DNA of 64,000 bases from Enterocloster bolteae (GTDB lineage Bacteria > Bacillota > Clostridia > Lachnospirales > Lachnospiraceae), in the NCBI RefSeq assembly GCF_002234575.2, contig NZ_CP022464.2, positions 186,001 to 250,000 on the forward strand, given 5' to 3'. Shown here piece by piece: positions 16,612 through 24,901 of the stretch. Made by a program: the position numbers and the translations under genes. Within the stretch, counting starts at the first letter, position 1; each line of letters begins with the position of its first letter. Below the pieces are notes generated by a model. The model made no database searches and was not told where the DNA came from. It saw nothing but the letters and a program-made list of their open reading frames with translations.

Positions 16612-16731
16612 GCATAAAAAAGCGGGAACAGAAGAATTCATAGTAGAATCATTCTTTCCCGCAACGTGCAGTCTGGCTGCAAATAAAAAAGTCAGAAGAC
16701 ATGAGAAAAAAATCTCAATGCATTCTGACTT
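16612..16731 (-). terminator. Two terminators in the ligA leader
   Basis: Hairpin A is 16622-16662 (GCGGGAA ... TTCCCGC), followed on minus by TTTTTTATG. Hairpin B is 16689-16731 (AAGTCAGAA ... TTCTGACTT with an inner GAGA/TCTC stem), followed by TTTTTTATTT. Both lie between the promoter at 16797-16825 and the ligase start, so full expression needs read-through. Confidence 0.75.
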
Positions 16732-16737
16732 CGTACT

Positions 16738-16825
16738 AACTTAAACAGCGTGTGTTCCTTCTCAAATTCTGAAAACACAAAATCAATAACAAGATTATAA
16801 TACCACAAGATATAGAAAAGGTCAA
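16738..16825 (-). promoter_or_regulatory. ligA promoter and conserved leader box
   Basis: Minus strand: -35 TTGACC (16825-16820), 17-bp spacer, -10 TATTAT (16802-16797). The spacer text CTATATCTTGTGG and the downstream AATCTTGTTATTGATTTT are nearly identical to the ssb promoter. A conserved box ACACGCTGTTTAAGTT (about 16738-16753) sits just before terminator B. Together with the terminators this accounts for the 333-bp gap between genes. Confidence 0.75.
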
Positions 16826-16876
16826 TAAAAATACAATATATGGATTATTTGAAAAAGATAAATACAATATATAGAC

Positions 16877-17371
16877 TTAGATTTTTGCCCACCTGGTTCC
16901 GTCATAATACTGATTGGTTACCAGGTTTAAGTAATATGGCGGCGGATAAGGCTCCTTCAGGCATTCCGGAGCAATGTAAAGTCCGATATGCTTCATGTAA
17001 AACTCATCCAGGGCCTTTAGCGCCAGTTCCCGAAGCTGTTCAGCCAAGCTTTTTAATTCCTCAAAATCCTGCTGCCGATAGACTGCTTTGGAGCACTCCT
17101 TTAATAGGCCAGAGTCTTTAACTGTTGTTTCAATGATCTGAACTACATCCGGCATGTATTTTGGCATAACGGCAATATCCTTGAGGACGATGGACTTGAT
17201 AAAGTCACTTGTCAAAAGACGGAGATCCTCGCAGAGTGCGGTATAGCCTTTCTTATATTTGGTTTTCAGTACATCAAGAGGGACATTGTCACGATTCTTT
17301 TTCAGAGTAGCCATCTGATCCTTCAGCTGTTTTTCTGTTTCCAAACAGGATTTTACTGCTTTTTCTATCAT
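16877..17371 (-). CDS. Conserved mobile-element protein, coiled-coil
   Basis: A 164-residue protein starting at ATG 17371, with AAGGAG six bases upstream. It is mostly helical, with a probable coiled coil at the N-terminus (KQLKDQMATLKKNRD), and ends in PPYYLNLVTNQYYDGTRW. The NQYYDGTRW tail resembles the short DUF2510-like tryptophan motif. Family not identified. It is the last gene of the block 18990-16877, before the ligA promoter region. Confidence 0.6.
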   Translation of the reverse strand: MIEKAVKSCLETEKQLKDQMATLKKNRDNVPLDVLKTKYKKGYTALCEDLRLLTSDFIKSIVLKDIAVMPKYMPDVVQIIETTVKDSGLLKECSKAVYRQQDFEELKSLAEQLRELALKALDEFYMKHIGLYIAPECLKEPYPPPYYLNLVTNQYYDGTRWAKI

Positions 17372-17415
17372 GGACATCTCCTTTTCAGCAGAGCTATTTT
17401 TTGATTGCCGTACCT

Positions 17416-17682
17416 CTAGGCACAAAGAACACGATTCTCTGCAGATACTTTGAGATAACTGATTGTATAGATGGAATTTAAGGTCTCAAAGGTAATAAAT
17501 TCATCACTGGCTTTTAAAATCTGAAGAACAGTGGAAGTTCGGATCCGATTTCCGTTATAAATGTATTCTGCAGGCTGTCCTTTGCTGACGGGAGAACTTA
17601 AATAACCGGTCACATAAAAATGTCCTTTTGATGGAATAAGGGGTCTTCGATCAAGCTGTCTGCTTTTATTTATTCTAAACAT
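17416..17682 (-). CDS. Small conserved mobile-element protein
   Basis: An 88-residue basic protein with GGAGGAACG before the ATG at 17682. Predicted beta-rich: HFYVTGYLSSPV ... EYIYNGNRIRTSTVLQI ... YTISYL. No family recognised. It lies 44 bp upstream of the coiled-coil gene and 47 bp downstream of the SpoVT-like regulator, in the same direction. Function unknown. Confidence 0.55.
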   Translation of the reverse strand: MFRINKSRQLDRRPLIPSKGHFYVTGYLSSPVSKGQPAEYIYNGNRIRTSTVLQILKASDEFITFETLNSIYTISYLKVSAENRVLCA

Positions 17683-17729
17683 AGTCGTTCCTCCAATCGT
17701 TTCTTTCTTGATAATATTATTGCTTGAGA

Positions 17730-18251
17730 TTAGTCCTTCGTGAGTTCTGTTAAAATCTGGGCAGCAATCCGGGCAATGGATTTTTGCTCTGGTAAGAGAT
17801 CTATGTCATTTTTGCGGATCAGTACCACGGCACCTATGGGCTTTGCCGGTGTCCCAATGAGATACAAGGCGTTTACCGGACAGATATGGGCTGTTTCCAG
17901 ATAAATAGGCTTTTCCGGATCGTATTCATATTGCTGCTGTGACTGTATCCGGCTGCGGATTTCGTCAGAAAGGCTGCAGTCCCGATACAGACTGACATTC
18001 CGGTAAGAGAGAATGGCAGTGGAACTGCAGATCGCTGTTCCGGTTTTTAATTCCTTTGCCATTACCCTTAAAAACAGATCCGATTGAATGCTCAGAGCCG
18101 GAAGCGGTGAATAGGGGGTAAGCATGATACTCCGGTCCATTACATTGATTTCCAGAGGCTCCCCATCCTGTATGTGCAGGTTTTTCCGTATTTCTTTTGG
18201 GATAACAATACGCCCGAGATCATCAATTCTTCTTATCATTCCTGAATTCAT
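17730..18251 (-). CDS. SpoVT/AbrB-family transcriptional regulator
   Basis: A 173-residue protein from ATG 18251, with GGAG five bases upstream. Its N-terminal swapped-hairpin AbrB domain has the canonical text GMIRRIDDLGRIVIPKEIR then LEINV (about residues 4-45). The C-terminal half (about 60-170) is laid out like the GAF domain of SpoVT, including CPVNALYLIGTPAKPIGAVV. SpoVT-type proteins are ambiactive DNA-binding regulators in spore formers. Here the gene belongs to the element and may report host physiological state. A terminator hairpin lies between it and the upstream gene. Confidence 0.88.
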   Translation of the reverse strand: MNSGMIRRIDDLGRIVIPKEIRKNLHIQDGEPLEINVMDRSIMLTPYSPLPALSIQSDLFLRVMAKELKTGTAICSSTAILSYRNVSLYRDCSLSDEIRSRIQSQQQYEYDPEKPIYLETAHICPVNALYLIGTPAKPIGAVVLIRKNDIDLLPEQKSIARIAAQILTELTKD

Positions 18252-18287
18252 TATTTCTCCATTCCCGCCTGAAGCAGGCGATTTTAT

Positions 18288-18320
18288 AAGAAAAGGGAAC
18301 ACCGATGTCGGCATTCCCTT
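18288..18320 (-). terminator. Intra-operon terminator
   Basis: AAGGGAA (18293-18299) with TTCCCTT (18314-18320) and an inner CCGA/TCGG stem, followed on minus by TTTTCTTATA. A small GCCTGAAGCAGGC hairpin (18267-18279) follows. It sits between two same-direction genes. Confidence 0.65.
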
Positions 18321-18327
18321 GTGTTTA

Positions 18328-18990
18328 TTATGCGGCAGAGGTGTTATGTCTCTGTGCATCTTCCTGGTTCTTTTTAATTATATTTTTGGCTTGTATGATG
18401 AGAGATGGACCGATGGCTTTTTCCCAGGCATCGATATAGGAAACGGTCTTGCATAAAAGTCGAAACATCTCCAGATCATTTAAGTTGGCAGATGCTTTCC
18501 CATTTCCGGAAAAGGAATTAGACTTCATATAAGTGCCGCCTTTTGAGTTTTTAACCGCGATGCCTTTTCCATTTTCTATCTCAATATACCAGGGGTTATT
18601 ACGCTGGTTTCCCCGGCTGTCTTTTTCCGCCCGGATAATCCGCAGCTTTGTCACCTGTGAATGGCCAGTATTGTCCGGATCCCCGAATATTTTTTCCTGT
18701 TTAAAATCAACAGCAGGGAATCCTGCATTCAGACGGCTGAAGAGGAAGCGTATCTCTTCCGGGGAGACATTGGCTGTTACAGTAACAGCCTGGTCTTTGG
18801 TTCCTTTTGAATAGTCCTTCATCAGGATCCCGATAAGGGAAGTACGCTTGGTTCCATTGCCAGTCTGTTCACCGGTTGCATGGATATGAGCATAGTTGGC
18901 AACAGAAGCAACCTTCAGCTTGTCCCGTAATTCTACCAGCACTTTGTCATTTTTGTAGACAACAATTTGATCGGATATATGTCCACTCAT
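18328..18990 (-). CDS. Conserved mobile-element protein of unknown function
   Basis: A 220-residue protein starting at ATG 18990 (AAGGAGAATCT upstream). It appears to be alpha/beta, with repeated Lys/Asn/Gly-rich loops: VTANVSPEEIRFLFSRLNAG, then KLRIIRAEKDSRGNQRNNPW. The C-terminus is helical (MFRLLCKTVSYIDAWEKAIG). No family recognised. It lies 37 bp downstream of the VWA protein gene in the same direction, so it may work with the AAA+/VWA module. Confidence 0.6.
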   Translation of the reverse strand: MSGHISDQIVVYKNDKVLVELRDKLKVASVANYAHIHATGEQTGNGTKRTSLIGILMKDYSKGTKDQAVTVTANVSPEEIRFLFSRLNAGFPAVDFKQEKIFGDPDNTGHSQVTKLRIIRAEKDSRGNQRNNPWYIEIENGKGIAVKNSKGGTYMKSNSFSGNGKASANLNDLEMFRLLCKTVSYIDAWEKAIGPSLIIQAKNIIKKNQEDAQRHNTSAA

Positions 18991-19027
18991 AGATTCTCCT
19001 TTCTGACACCGCATAAAAAGCTAAGGC

Positions 19028-21106
19028 TCAGGCAGTGTGTTTTTGCTTAATGTATTGGATAATCAGGTTTCCCAGATGAACCGGAAGCCGGTTTAGGTCT
19101 GATATATCTAAAAAACCATCTCCATAAATGCGTTTAATATTAGGCTTGTCATCTCCGATTGCGGCGGCAAAAAGCTGAATCCCTTTCCGGGAATATTCCT
19201 GCTTGATTCCGCGCAGATCTGCTTCTGCGGCAGTACCGTAATAACCGTCACCGGCCGGCTGCCCGTCAGAAATCAAAAACAGCAGCTTCAGATCTTCGGC
19301 CCGCGTCATCAGACGTTCCGCAGCAAAACGCAAGGCAGCGCCGTCTCTGTTTCCGCAGCGGGAAGACATATCCATGAGTCGGTATGCATCCTTTCCGTCC
19401 TGGGAATCGTATTCTGCGTAGGAATAAATCTCTACGTCATAATCTTCCGTATGCCCATAGATGGCAATCGGAATCCCCAGTGCCACACAGAAATCGTGGA
19501 TAATCAGGGCTGCAGACCGGGCCTTGGTGATTCGGTCACGACTGGACATGGAGCCGCTTTCATCAATCAGAAGGCAGACAGCAATGTCACCCTGTTCATG
19601 GGGAAGGCGGATTTTGTAGAAAAGTTTTCCGTCATTTCTGACTGCATTTCGGGCATTGATCCGCCGCCCAAAGGGGAGACCGTCTAACTTGCCGCCGGTT
19701 TTGGAATCGATCAGTATCTGGGAAACCTGCTTCTGCAGTCGTTTGGAAATAGGATGGAGGGCAGGAAATACTTTCTGATAGCTGATTCGGTATTCTTCCG
19801 GTACATATCCCATGCGGTTGATATGGATATGTATTCCTTTATGGATGTTTCCGTAGGAAATACGGTTGGATTCATCCTGGAGCTCTTCGGATAATTCTTC
19901 TTCGTAGCGGATAGCTGCAGATTCCTCAGCCAACTGTGAGACAATACGCTGCATATCTTCTGCAGCCTGGGACACATAGCCGGAGCCGGAGAAGTTGCGG
20001 TCATAGGATGTACCGCCGCTGTCGCCCTCTGATATCTCATCTGTCTTCTCCAGAGCAATACGCCCGGTCTCGTAATCAAGAGCAGATTGAAGGCGTTCTC
20101 TTTCTTCATCTTCTGAAGATGGAGTGTGATTATATGGCGTTTTGGATGGAACCGGCTTGCTGGTTCCAGAAAGTGTTTTGGGCGGCGTAGCCAGTTGTTC
20201 TTCTGCAGCTTGAGCCGCATGATGCGTTTTGTTTTTCAGGTCTTCCCGAACCTGTTCAATGAGAGACGGCATATAAGGCCATAGAAGAACCAGCATCTGA
20301 TTGGCTGCCTGATAGCGGGCTTTGGCATCTTCGTCATAGGCTGCATCATCCAGAAATGGGATGCATTCGTATAATGTATCCAGATACTTCCCCTTGTAGC
20401 CGTCGGCATTGTTTAAGTCACCGCTTTTTGCATACTGAATCAGAAGATTTATAATGATGAATACTTCATGATGCCCTTCTGCAATTTCATCTGTGACAGA
20501 GGGAATATCTTCTGAAAATCTTAAATTGTTCAGCAGAATACCTGTTTTAAAGGAACCGGGGAAGGCGTCCATCATGCGGGCCTCTATGTAGAGATCCTCC
20601 ATCGTATTTACCAGACTGTGGGTAACCAGACGGATAGCCTGAATCACCGCTTCATCTTTTTCTTCAAAATAGTTTTTTATCTGTTGAAGGCTGAGGGACT
20701 GAAGCATAGTCAGATTCCCAGGTTCTGCCGGATAAAAGCTTCCGGCCTCCAGTGCCTGCATATGGATCTGAAGCATGGTAAAGTCCGTAAACAGGATATG
20801 TCCTGCCTCATGTCCGGCCAGTCCGATGATGCTGTCTGCCTGAAGACTCCTGGTGGGAAAACTTCTGGTAAGGAAATTCGCGGCATTGATATGGATCAGC
20901 CGGTTATCGGTATGTGCAACATCTGAATTGGAAAAAGGATCCCAGTGCATTTTTACCTTGCTTCTTCTGCGGTATCGTTTGGTTGCAGTCTCGACAATGT
21001 CTGTCATATAGGCAGAGAACTGCTGAGAGGAAAATAATTGTTCGTCTGTAATTTTTGACTGTTCTTCCCGGATCAGCTTCCGGATTGTGCGGTGCGATGT
21101 TCTCAT
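19028..21106 (-). CDS. CobT-like VWA protein with N-terminal HExxH domain
   Basis: A 692-residue protein. The N-terminal domain has HEAGH (residues 99-103) in LAGHEAGHILFTDF, a gluzincin-type zinc site, and NTMEDLYIEARM near 168-179. The latter is placed like the NALEDARIE helix of CobT-type proteins and could give the third ligand. A long acidic linker (about 300-420) follows. The C-terminal VWA domain has an intact MIDAS DESGS (515-519), plus NRDGAALRFAA and FLISDGQP, matching the CobT subgroup. VWA proteins of this type work with a MoxR/CobS AAA+ partner, encoded here at 21386-23182. No CobN-like chelatase is nearby, so the substrate is unknown. Confidence 0.87.
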   Translation of the reverse strand: MRTSHRTIRKLIREEQSKITDEQLFSSQQFSAYMTDIVETATKRYRRRSKVKMHWDPFSNSDVAHTDNRLIHINAANFLTRSFPTRSLQADSIIGLAGHEAGHILFTDFTMLQIHMQALEAGSFYPAEPGNLTMLQSLSLQQIKNYFEEKDEAVIQAIRLVTHSLVNTMEDLYIEARMMDAFPGSFKTGILLNNLRFSEDIPSVTDEIAEGHHEVFIIINLLIQYAKSGDLNNADGYKGKYLDTLYECIPFLDDAAYDEDAKARYQAANQMLVLLWPYMPSLIEQVREDLKNKTHHAAQAAEEQLATPPKTLSGTSKPVPSKTPYNHTPSSEDEERERLQSALDYETGRIALEKTDEISEGDSGGTSYDRNFSGSGYVSQAAEDMQRIVSQLAEESAAIRYEEELSEELQDESNRISYGNIHKGIHIHINRMGYVPEEYRISYQKVFPALHPISKRLQKQVSQILIDSKTGGKLDGLPFGRRINARNAVRNDGKLFYKIRLPHEQGDIAVCLLIDESGSMSSRDRITKARSAALIIHDFCVALGIPIAIYGHTEDYDVEIYSYAEYDSQDGKDAYRLMDMSSRCGNRDGAALRFAAERLMTRAEDLKLLFLISDGQPAGDGYYGTAAEADLRGIKQEYSRKGIQLFAAAIGDDKPNIKRIYGDGFLDISDLNRLPVHLGNLIIQYIKQKHTA

Positions 21107-21366
21107 GTGCAGATTTCCTTTCTTGTTGTTCTGAGCGGTTTTGCAAGAAGCGCCTCCATAGGGATTTTAAAGTAGCGAGAGATGAGAAAGGCAAGATGAA
21201 CGGGCGGTAAAAGCAAGCCGCATTCATATTTTGCAATCAGTCCCCGATCCACATGGAGTTGGTTTGCCAGCTGTTGCTGAGAGATGGGCGGTGTGCGCCC
21301 ATTTCTCAGCAACCTCAGATTATTAGAAAAATAACGGGTCATTTCCTGTTCTGTAATATCATTCAT
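21103..21366 (-). CDS. XRE-family helix-turn-helix protein
   Basis: An 88-residue protein starting at ATG 21366 (AAGGAGGTG upstream). The HTH is LRLLRNGRTPPISQQQLANQ, then DRGLIAKYECGLLLPP (about residues 15-55). The final TGA overlaps the VWA gene's ATG by 4 bp, so the two are translationally coupled. It sits between the AAA+ ATPase and VWA genes as a dedicated regulator of that module. Confidence 0.85.
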   Translation of the reverse strand: MNDITEQEMTRYFSNNLRLLRNGRTPPISQQQLANQLHVDRGLIAKYECGLLLPPVHLAFLISRYFKIPMEALLAKPLRTTRKEICT

Positions 21367-21385
21367 GTATTGGTTCACCTCCTTT

Positions 21386-23182
21386 TTATGCGGCAAATTT
21401 TCCTTCCAGACAGGTAGAGAAGATTTCTGCCCGGTTTTCAGGATCACTGGATGCAGAGGAGAGTACTGTATAGCTGGCTGACTCCAAAACATTTCCACTG
21501 ACCATATAGGACTGGACCCAGGAAATCAGTTCCCGGACACCGCAGCTTCCATCGCTAATCATGGTTTCACGGCAATGTTCGGAAATCTCTGTCACCGCTT
21601 TTGCCATTTCTGCAACTACACTGGTATCGGTGCATCCAGTAATCTTAGTCACTCTGTTTACCAGGGTATCCATATCTGGTTCATCCAGGTCGATTACCAG
21701 GTTCATTCTTGAAATAATGGACTGATTTAAGTCACGGCATCCGGCATAATTGATGTTGGTAGTGACAATGACTACCGTATCAGGATGGCGTCTGACAACT
21801 TCTCCGGTGGGAAGAACCACGCTGGCGCAGCGGTCCAGCAATCCGTTTAAACCGACCAGGACACCGGGATTTGCGATAACTGTTGGCTCCTGAATTTCGA
21901 TCACATAGCCTTTACGGATTGCCTCGATTAAGGGCGTCTCCACATAGCGGAAATGCTGTCCATTTTGGTTGCTGTCGGTTTCTTTCTGCTTTGCTCGCAG
22001 TGTGATGGTTTCTACCAGTTTGTCATAGACTTCGCCATCGGTGATACCTTCCTGATACTGCCCTGTCAGCTTATAGAAAGCACTGGGAGGATCCATCTGA
22101 ATGTCCATCAGGGATGGATACTCTTCAGGAAGACTGCAGGCGGAACTATTCGTATCCGGCAGCATTTGTCCCAGCAGGTCAAAAATCTCTGTATTGGCAG
22201 AGCAGGTATAAAACAGGTAAGGAAGTCCCAGTCCGGCAGCGATTGCTTTTGCAGCCTCTGTTTTTCCGGTTCCGGCAGGTCCGCGCAGCAGAAAGTTACG
22301 CATAGGCTGGGTTCCAGCAGTGGTTAATTGTATGTGTTTACAGATGCTGTCTACCTCCGGAGGAATGATGTACCAGTCTTCCAGTTTGGGGATCTGCATT
22401 TGTTCTTTTGGGGAAAAGGTTCGGCTGGAAAATGAATATTTGCCGGAAAAATGGTCTTTGTCAATGTGAATGGATGCAGCTACGGATGAGCCGGGCTTGA
22501 AAATGCGGAAGGTGCCGAACAGAACACTGGTAGGGGAGTAAGTTCCCTTTGTCAGGTTCAGAGGTGTAATCTGCTGGATATTGCCTGTTGGAGGCACAAC
22601 GATTTTTATTCCGTCATTTCCCAGATTATCAGCATTTTCAATTCTCCGGTATAAGTTGTCGCAGAGAATGTAAGCAGCTTCATCCGCTGTTTCCATATCT
22701 GGATATCCTGCCTGTTTGCAGGAGGCCAGCTTGTCATATTGTTCTTTGAATTCAAGATCCTTCAGTGCAAGGGGAAGCAACGCAAAGAACAGTGCAGTTC
22801 CTGTATTACCGCTGTCTTTGATGCTGTACACCTTTGTATTTGCAGAAGGATCAGCAATGTCAAAGCGCCCTGCTACAAATTTTCGATTGGTCTTATTAAA
22901 GATGACTGCGTGAATTTCTCCGGTACGGCTCTGATATTCAGCAACCAGTTTTTCTCCCTGTGTACCATAAGCACATTCAGATGTACTGCCGGGTGTGACT
23001 GCAGTATCCATGTCCATATAGGCAAGGATTGCACTGAGTGCTGCAGAATGCAGAGTTGCTTTCTTGGTAGAACCGATACAGTATTTGCTATAGGAAGCAG
23101 TGCTGACAGCGTCCTCTTTGTCGAAGGGTTCCGGAAGTGTGCGTTTCCAGCTCCAGTTTTGGAATAACGGTGTTTTTGCCAT
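21386..23182 (-). CDS. MoxR/CobS-type AAA+ ATPase
   Basis: A 598-residue protein. The N-terminal 260 residues are a family-specific domain. The AAA+ module has Walker A GPAGTGKT (301-308), sensor-1-like VIVTTN (about 471-476) and an arginine-containing SIISRMNL segment. The Walker B position reads VIEIQE (427-432), with Gln431 in place of the usual Asp. The text following it (NPGVLVGLNGLLD ... VVLPTGEVVRRHPD) is the CobS/MoxR pattern. It pairs with the HExxH-VWA protein encoded downstream, like CobS-CobT. Likely an ATP-driven remodelling machine of the element; substrate unknown. Confidence 0.87.
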   Translation of the reverse strand: MAKTPLFQNWSWKRTLPEPFDKEDAVSTASYSKYCIGSTKKATLHSAALSAILAYMDMDTAVTPGSTSECAYGTQGEKLVAEYQSRTGEIHAVIFNKTNRKFVAGRFDIADPSANTKVYSIKDSGNTGTALFFALLPLALKDLEFKEQYDKLASCKQAGYPDMETADEAAYILCDNLYRRIENADNLGNDGIKIVVPPTGNIQQITPLNLTKGTYSPTSVLFGTFRIFKPGSSVAASIHIDKDHFSGKYSFSSRTFSPKEQMQIPKLEDWYIIPPEVDSICKHIQLTTAGTQPMRNFLLRGPAGTGKTEAAKAIAAGLGLPYLFYTCSANTEIFDLLGQMLPDTNSSACSLPEEYPSLMDIQMDPPSAFYKLTGQYQEGITDGEVYDKLVETITLRAKQKETDSNQNGQHFRYVETPLIEAIRKGYVIEIQEPTVIANPGVLVGLNGLLDRCASVVLPTGEVVRRHPDTVVIVTTNINYAGCRDLNQSIISRMNLVIDLDEPDMDTLVNRVTKITGCTDTSVVAEMAKAVTEISEHCRETMISDGSCGVRELISWVQSYMVSGNVLESASYTVLSSASSDPENRAEIFSTCLEGKFAA

Positions 23183-23208
23183 TTGTGTTTCATCCTTTCA
23201 TTGATAAT

Positions 23209-24060
23209 TTAAACCCAGGAAATGATGATGCGGTCTTTTTCGACCTTTCCATGCAGTTCCTGTTCTTCTAAAAGGTTTAGGAATTCATTCCAGTAGTTCT
23301 TGGGAGGAAATTGATCCAGAGTGCCTTTTAACGCTTCTTTTTTGTTTCGGGTGATGATGATATCTCCGTTTTCCTTGATAGAAAGGCGGCTGTGTCCGTT
23401 GGCATTCAGGTCTGTAATAACGGATTCCAGCATCTGTCTGCCAATCAGTTCATACCAGGATATTACATCAACAACTGCAGGTTCTTTTGTATCTTCTTCC
23501 GAGGGTGTTTTCTTTCCTGAATCAGCAGATGAAGCAAATTCTCCCACTGAAAGAGGTGTGATCCGGATTCTTGCATAGCGGTCAAAGCGTATATCGGCAT
23601 GAGTGAAGGCCGCCATATCATCGACCTGTATCCGGAAGGTTTTTCCGTCCAGAATTGCAGTCAGATCAGGAGAGTCTGCCCAGCGCCAGGTAGCATCCGG
23701 GTATGCAGATTTGATTTTTTCTGTAATCCGCAGACTGATATGCTGAAGCATCCGTTTCTGTTCTGCTTCAGAGAAAGCAGGCTCTGGCTCCGGAACCGGC
23801 GAAAAGGATATTGCTTCATCCGGCATGGGAGCAGACAGAACTAAGGGGGTAATATTCCTTCGGTATTGTCTGTCAGCGTACCAGTTTTCTATCAGCTTTC
23901 TGACCGTTGGCTTCAAAAACCTTACAATGACCATAAACATCCAGATCAGGATTGTGGCCAGCATAAGTTTTTGAGCCAGAGACCGGTTAAATAGTACAGC
24001 CAGCAGAAGCAGAGTGACGATTAAGATTTTGAAGCCTTTTGTAAAGAGAGAGGATTTCAT
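23209..24060 (-). CDS. Membrane-anchored protein of the AAA+/VWA module
   Basis: A 283-residue protein with two N-terminal hydrophobic helices (about residues 10-25 and 31-48), then a basic segment and a cytoplasmic alpha/beta domain (about 90-283). It includes ITEKIKSAYPDATWRWADS and GKTFRIQVDD. The gene lies 26 bp upstream of the AAA+ gene in the same direction. It may tether the ATPase complex to the membrane; that is inference from gene order. No family recognised. Confidence 0.65.
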   Translation of the reverse strand: MKSSLFTKGFKILIVTLLLLAVLFNRSLAQKLMLATILIWMFMVIVRFLKPTVRKLIENWYADRQYRRNITPLVLSAPMPDEAISFSPVPEPEPAFSEAEQKRMLQHISLRITEKIKSAYPDATWRWADSPDLTAILDGKTFRIQVDDMAAFTHADIRFDRYARIRITPLSVGEFASSADSGKKTPSEEDTKEPAVVDVISWYELIGRQMLESVITDLNANGHSRLSIKENGDIIITRNKKEALKGTLDQFPPKNYWNEFLNLLEEQELHGKVEKDRIIISWV

Positions 24061-24109
24061 GGAATACTCCTTTCGGTTGTTTAGGGGATTGTGAGTTCAT
24101 TCAGAACAT

Positions 24110-24156
24110 AAAAAGAGGAACTGCATCAGCGGGATATGCTTTTTGCAATTCCTCTT
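24110..24156 (-). terminator. Terminator between ssb and the AAA+/VWA module
   Basis: AAGAGGAACTGCA (24113-24125) pairs with TGCAATTCCTCTT (24144-24156), followed on minus by TTTTTATG. It lies just past the ssb stop, with the next same-direction gene 50 bp further on. Confidence 0.75.
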
Positions 24157-24168
24157 GTGACCGTTTTT

Positions 24169-24591
24169 TTAATTAAACGGCAGGCCATTCTCACCACAGT
24201 CTTCGGTAGGGATAAACTGGTTGTCTCTTGCATTATTTTCTTCGGGAAGGCTATCTTCCTTCGGGCGGTTAGTAGGAGCATAGTTCCAGGACAACAATGT
24301 GACTCGGGCACTCCAGCCGGCAGAGCCATCGCGTTTCTTGAACTCTTCCAGATCCAGGTCTCCGACAATCTGGATCAGACTGCCTTTCTTTACCTTGGCA
24401 TCAATGATGCGCTGGGCTTCTTCTCCAAAGAGCAGGCATTTGTAGTAGTTAGGGCGGTTGTTTTCACCATAGCCTTTGTTGACAGCCAGGCTGAACTGAA
24501 CAAATTTGGTGTTTCGTCCGTTCTGGCTGGTCTTCAGCTCCAGATCTGCAGTGACGCGGCCTGTGGTAATGATTGTTACGGGGGTGTTCAT
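24169..24591 (-). CDS. ssb: Single-stranded DNA-binding protein
   Basis: A 140-residue OB-fold protein starting at ATG 24591 (AAGGAGACAAG upstream). The core text is VTIITTGRVTADLELKTSQN, KFVQFSLAVNK, YYKCLLFGEEAQRI and KKGSLIQIVGDLDLEEF, as in bacterial SSBs. The tail ends GENGLPFN, a slightly altered form of the usual acidic (D)DDIPF tip that binds partner proteins. It coats single-stranded DNA during replication or after conjugative entry. Its promoter leader is a near copy of the ligA leader, linking the two DNA-processing genes. Confidence 0.92.
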   Translation of the reverse strand: MNTPVTIITTGRVTADLELKTSQNGRNTKFVQFSLAVNKGYGENNRPNYYKCLLFGEEAQRIIDAKVKKGSLIQIVGDLDLEEFKKRDGSAGWSARVTLLSWNYAPTNRPKEDSLPEENNARDNQFIPTEDCGENGLPFN

Positions 24592-24656
24592 AATTCTTGT
24601 CTCCTTTCTGATATCAGCGTGTGTGCCGTGATTGTGATATGCCAGAGGCATATTTG

Positions 24657-24713
24657 GAAATAAAAAAAGTGCCAAAAAAATGCCATCTATAGAGATGGTA
24701 TCTTTTGACACTT
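24657..24713 (-). terminator. Terminator in the ssb leader
   Basis: AAGTG/CACTT outer stem and CCATCT/AGATGG inner stem (24667-24713), followed on minus by TTTTTTTATTT. It lies between promoter 24775-24803 and the ssb start, so it acts as an attenuator-like element. Confidence 0.75.
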
Positions 24714-24719
24714 CATTCC

Positions 24720-24803
24720 AACTTAAACAACGTGTGGTGGCAGTCAGCCAGTCACAAAAATCAATTACAAGATTATGTTACCACAAGATATAGCGGTTGT
24801 CAA
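24720..24803 (-). promoter_or_regulatory. ssb promoter and conserved leader box
   Basis: Minus strand: -35 TTGACA (24803-24798), 17-bp spacer ending CTATATCTTGTGG, -10 TAACAT (24780-24775), then AATCTTGTAATTGATTTT. The box ACACGTTGTTTAAGTT (about 24720-24735) precedes the terminator. The same arrangement and sequence occur before ligA. With the terminator, this accounts for the gap between ssb and the divergent TIR gene. Confidence 0.78.
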
Positions 24804-24901
24804 TTTTAAAAGTCTATATTAAGTAGACGAGAAGTGAGAAATATGCTAATATTAAACAAGTACGGATGAAGTGCGATAAACTTGAAAAGTGAGGTACAAG
24901 A

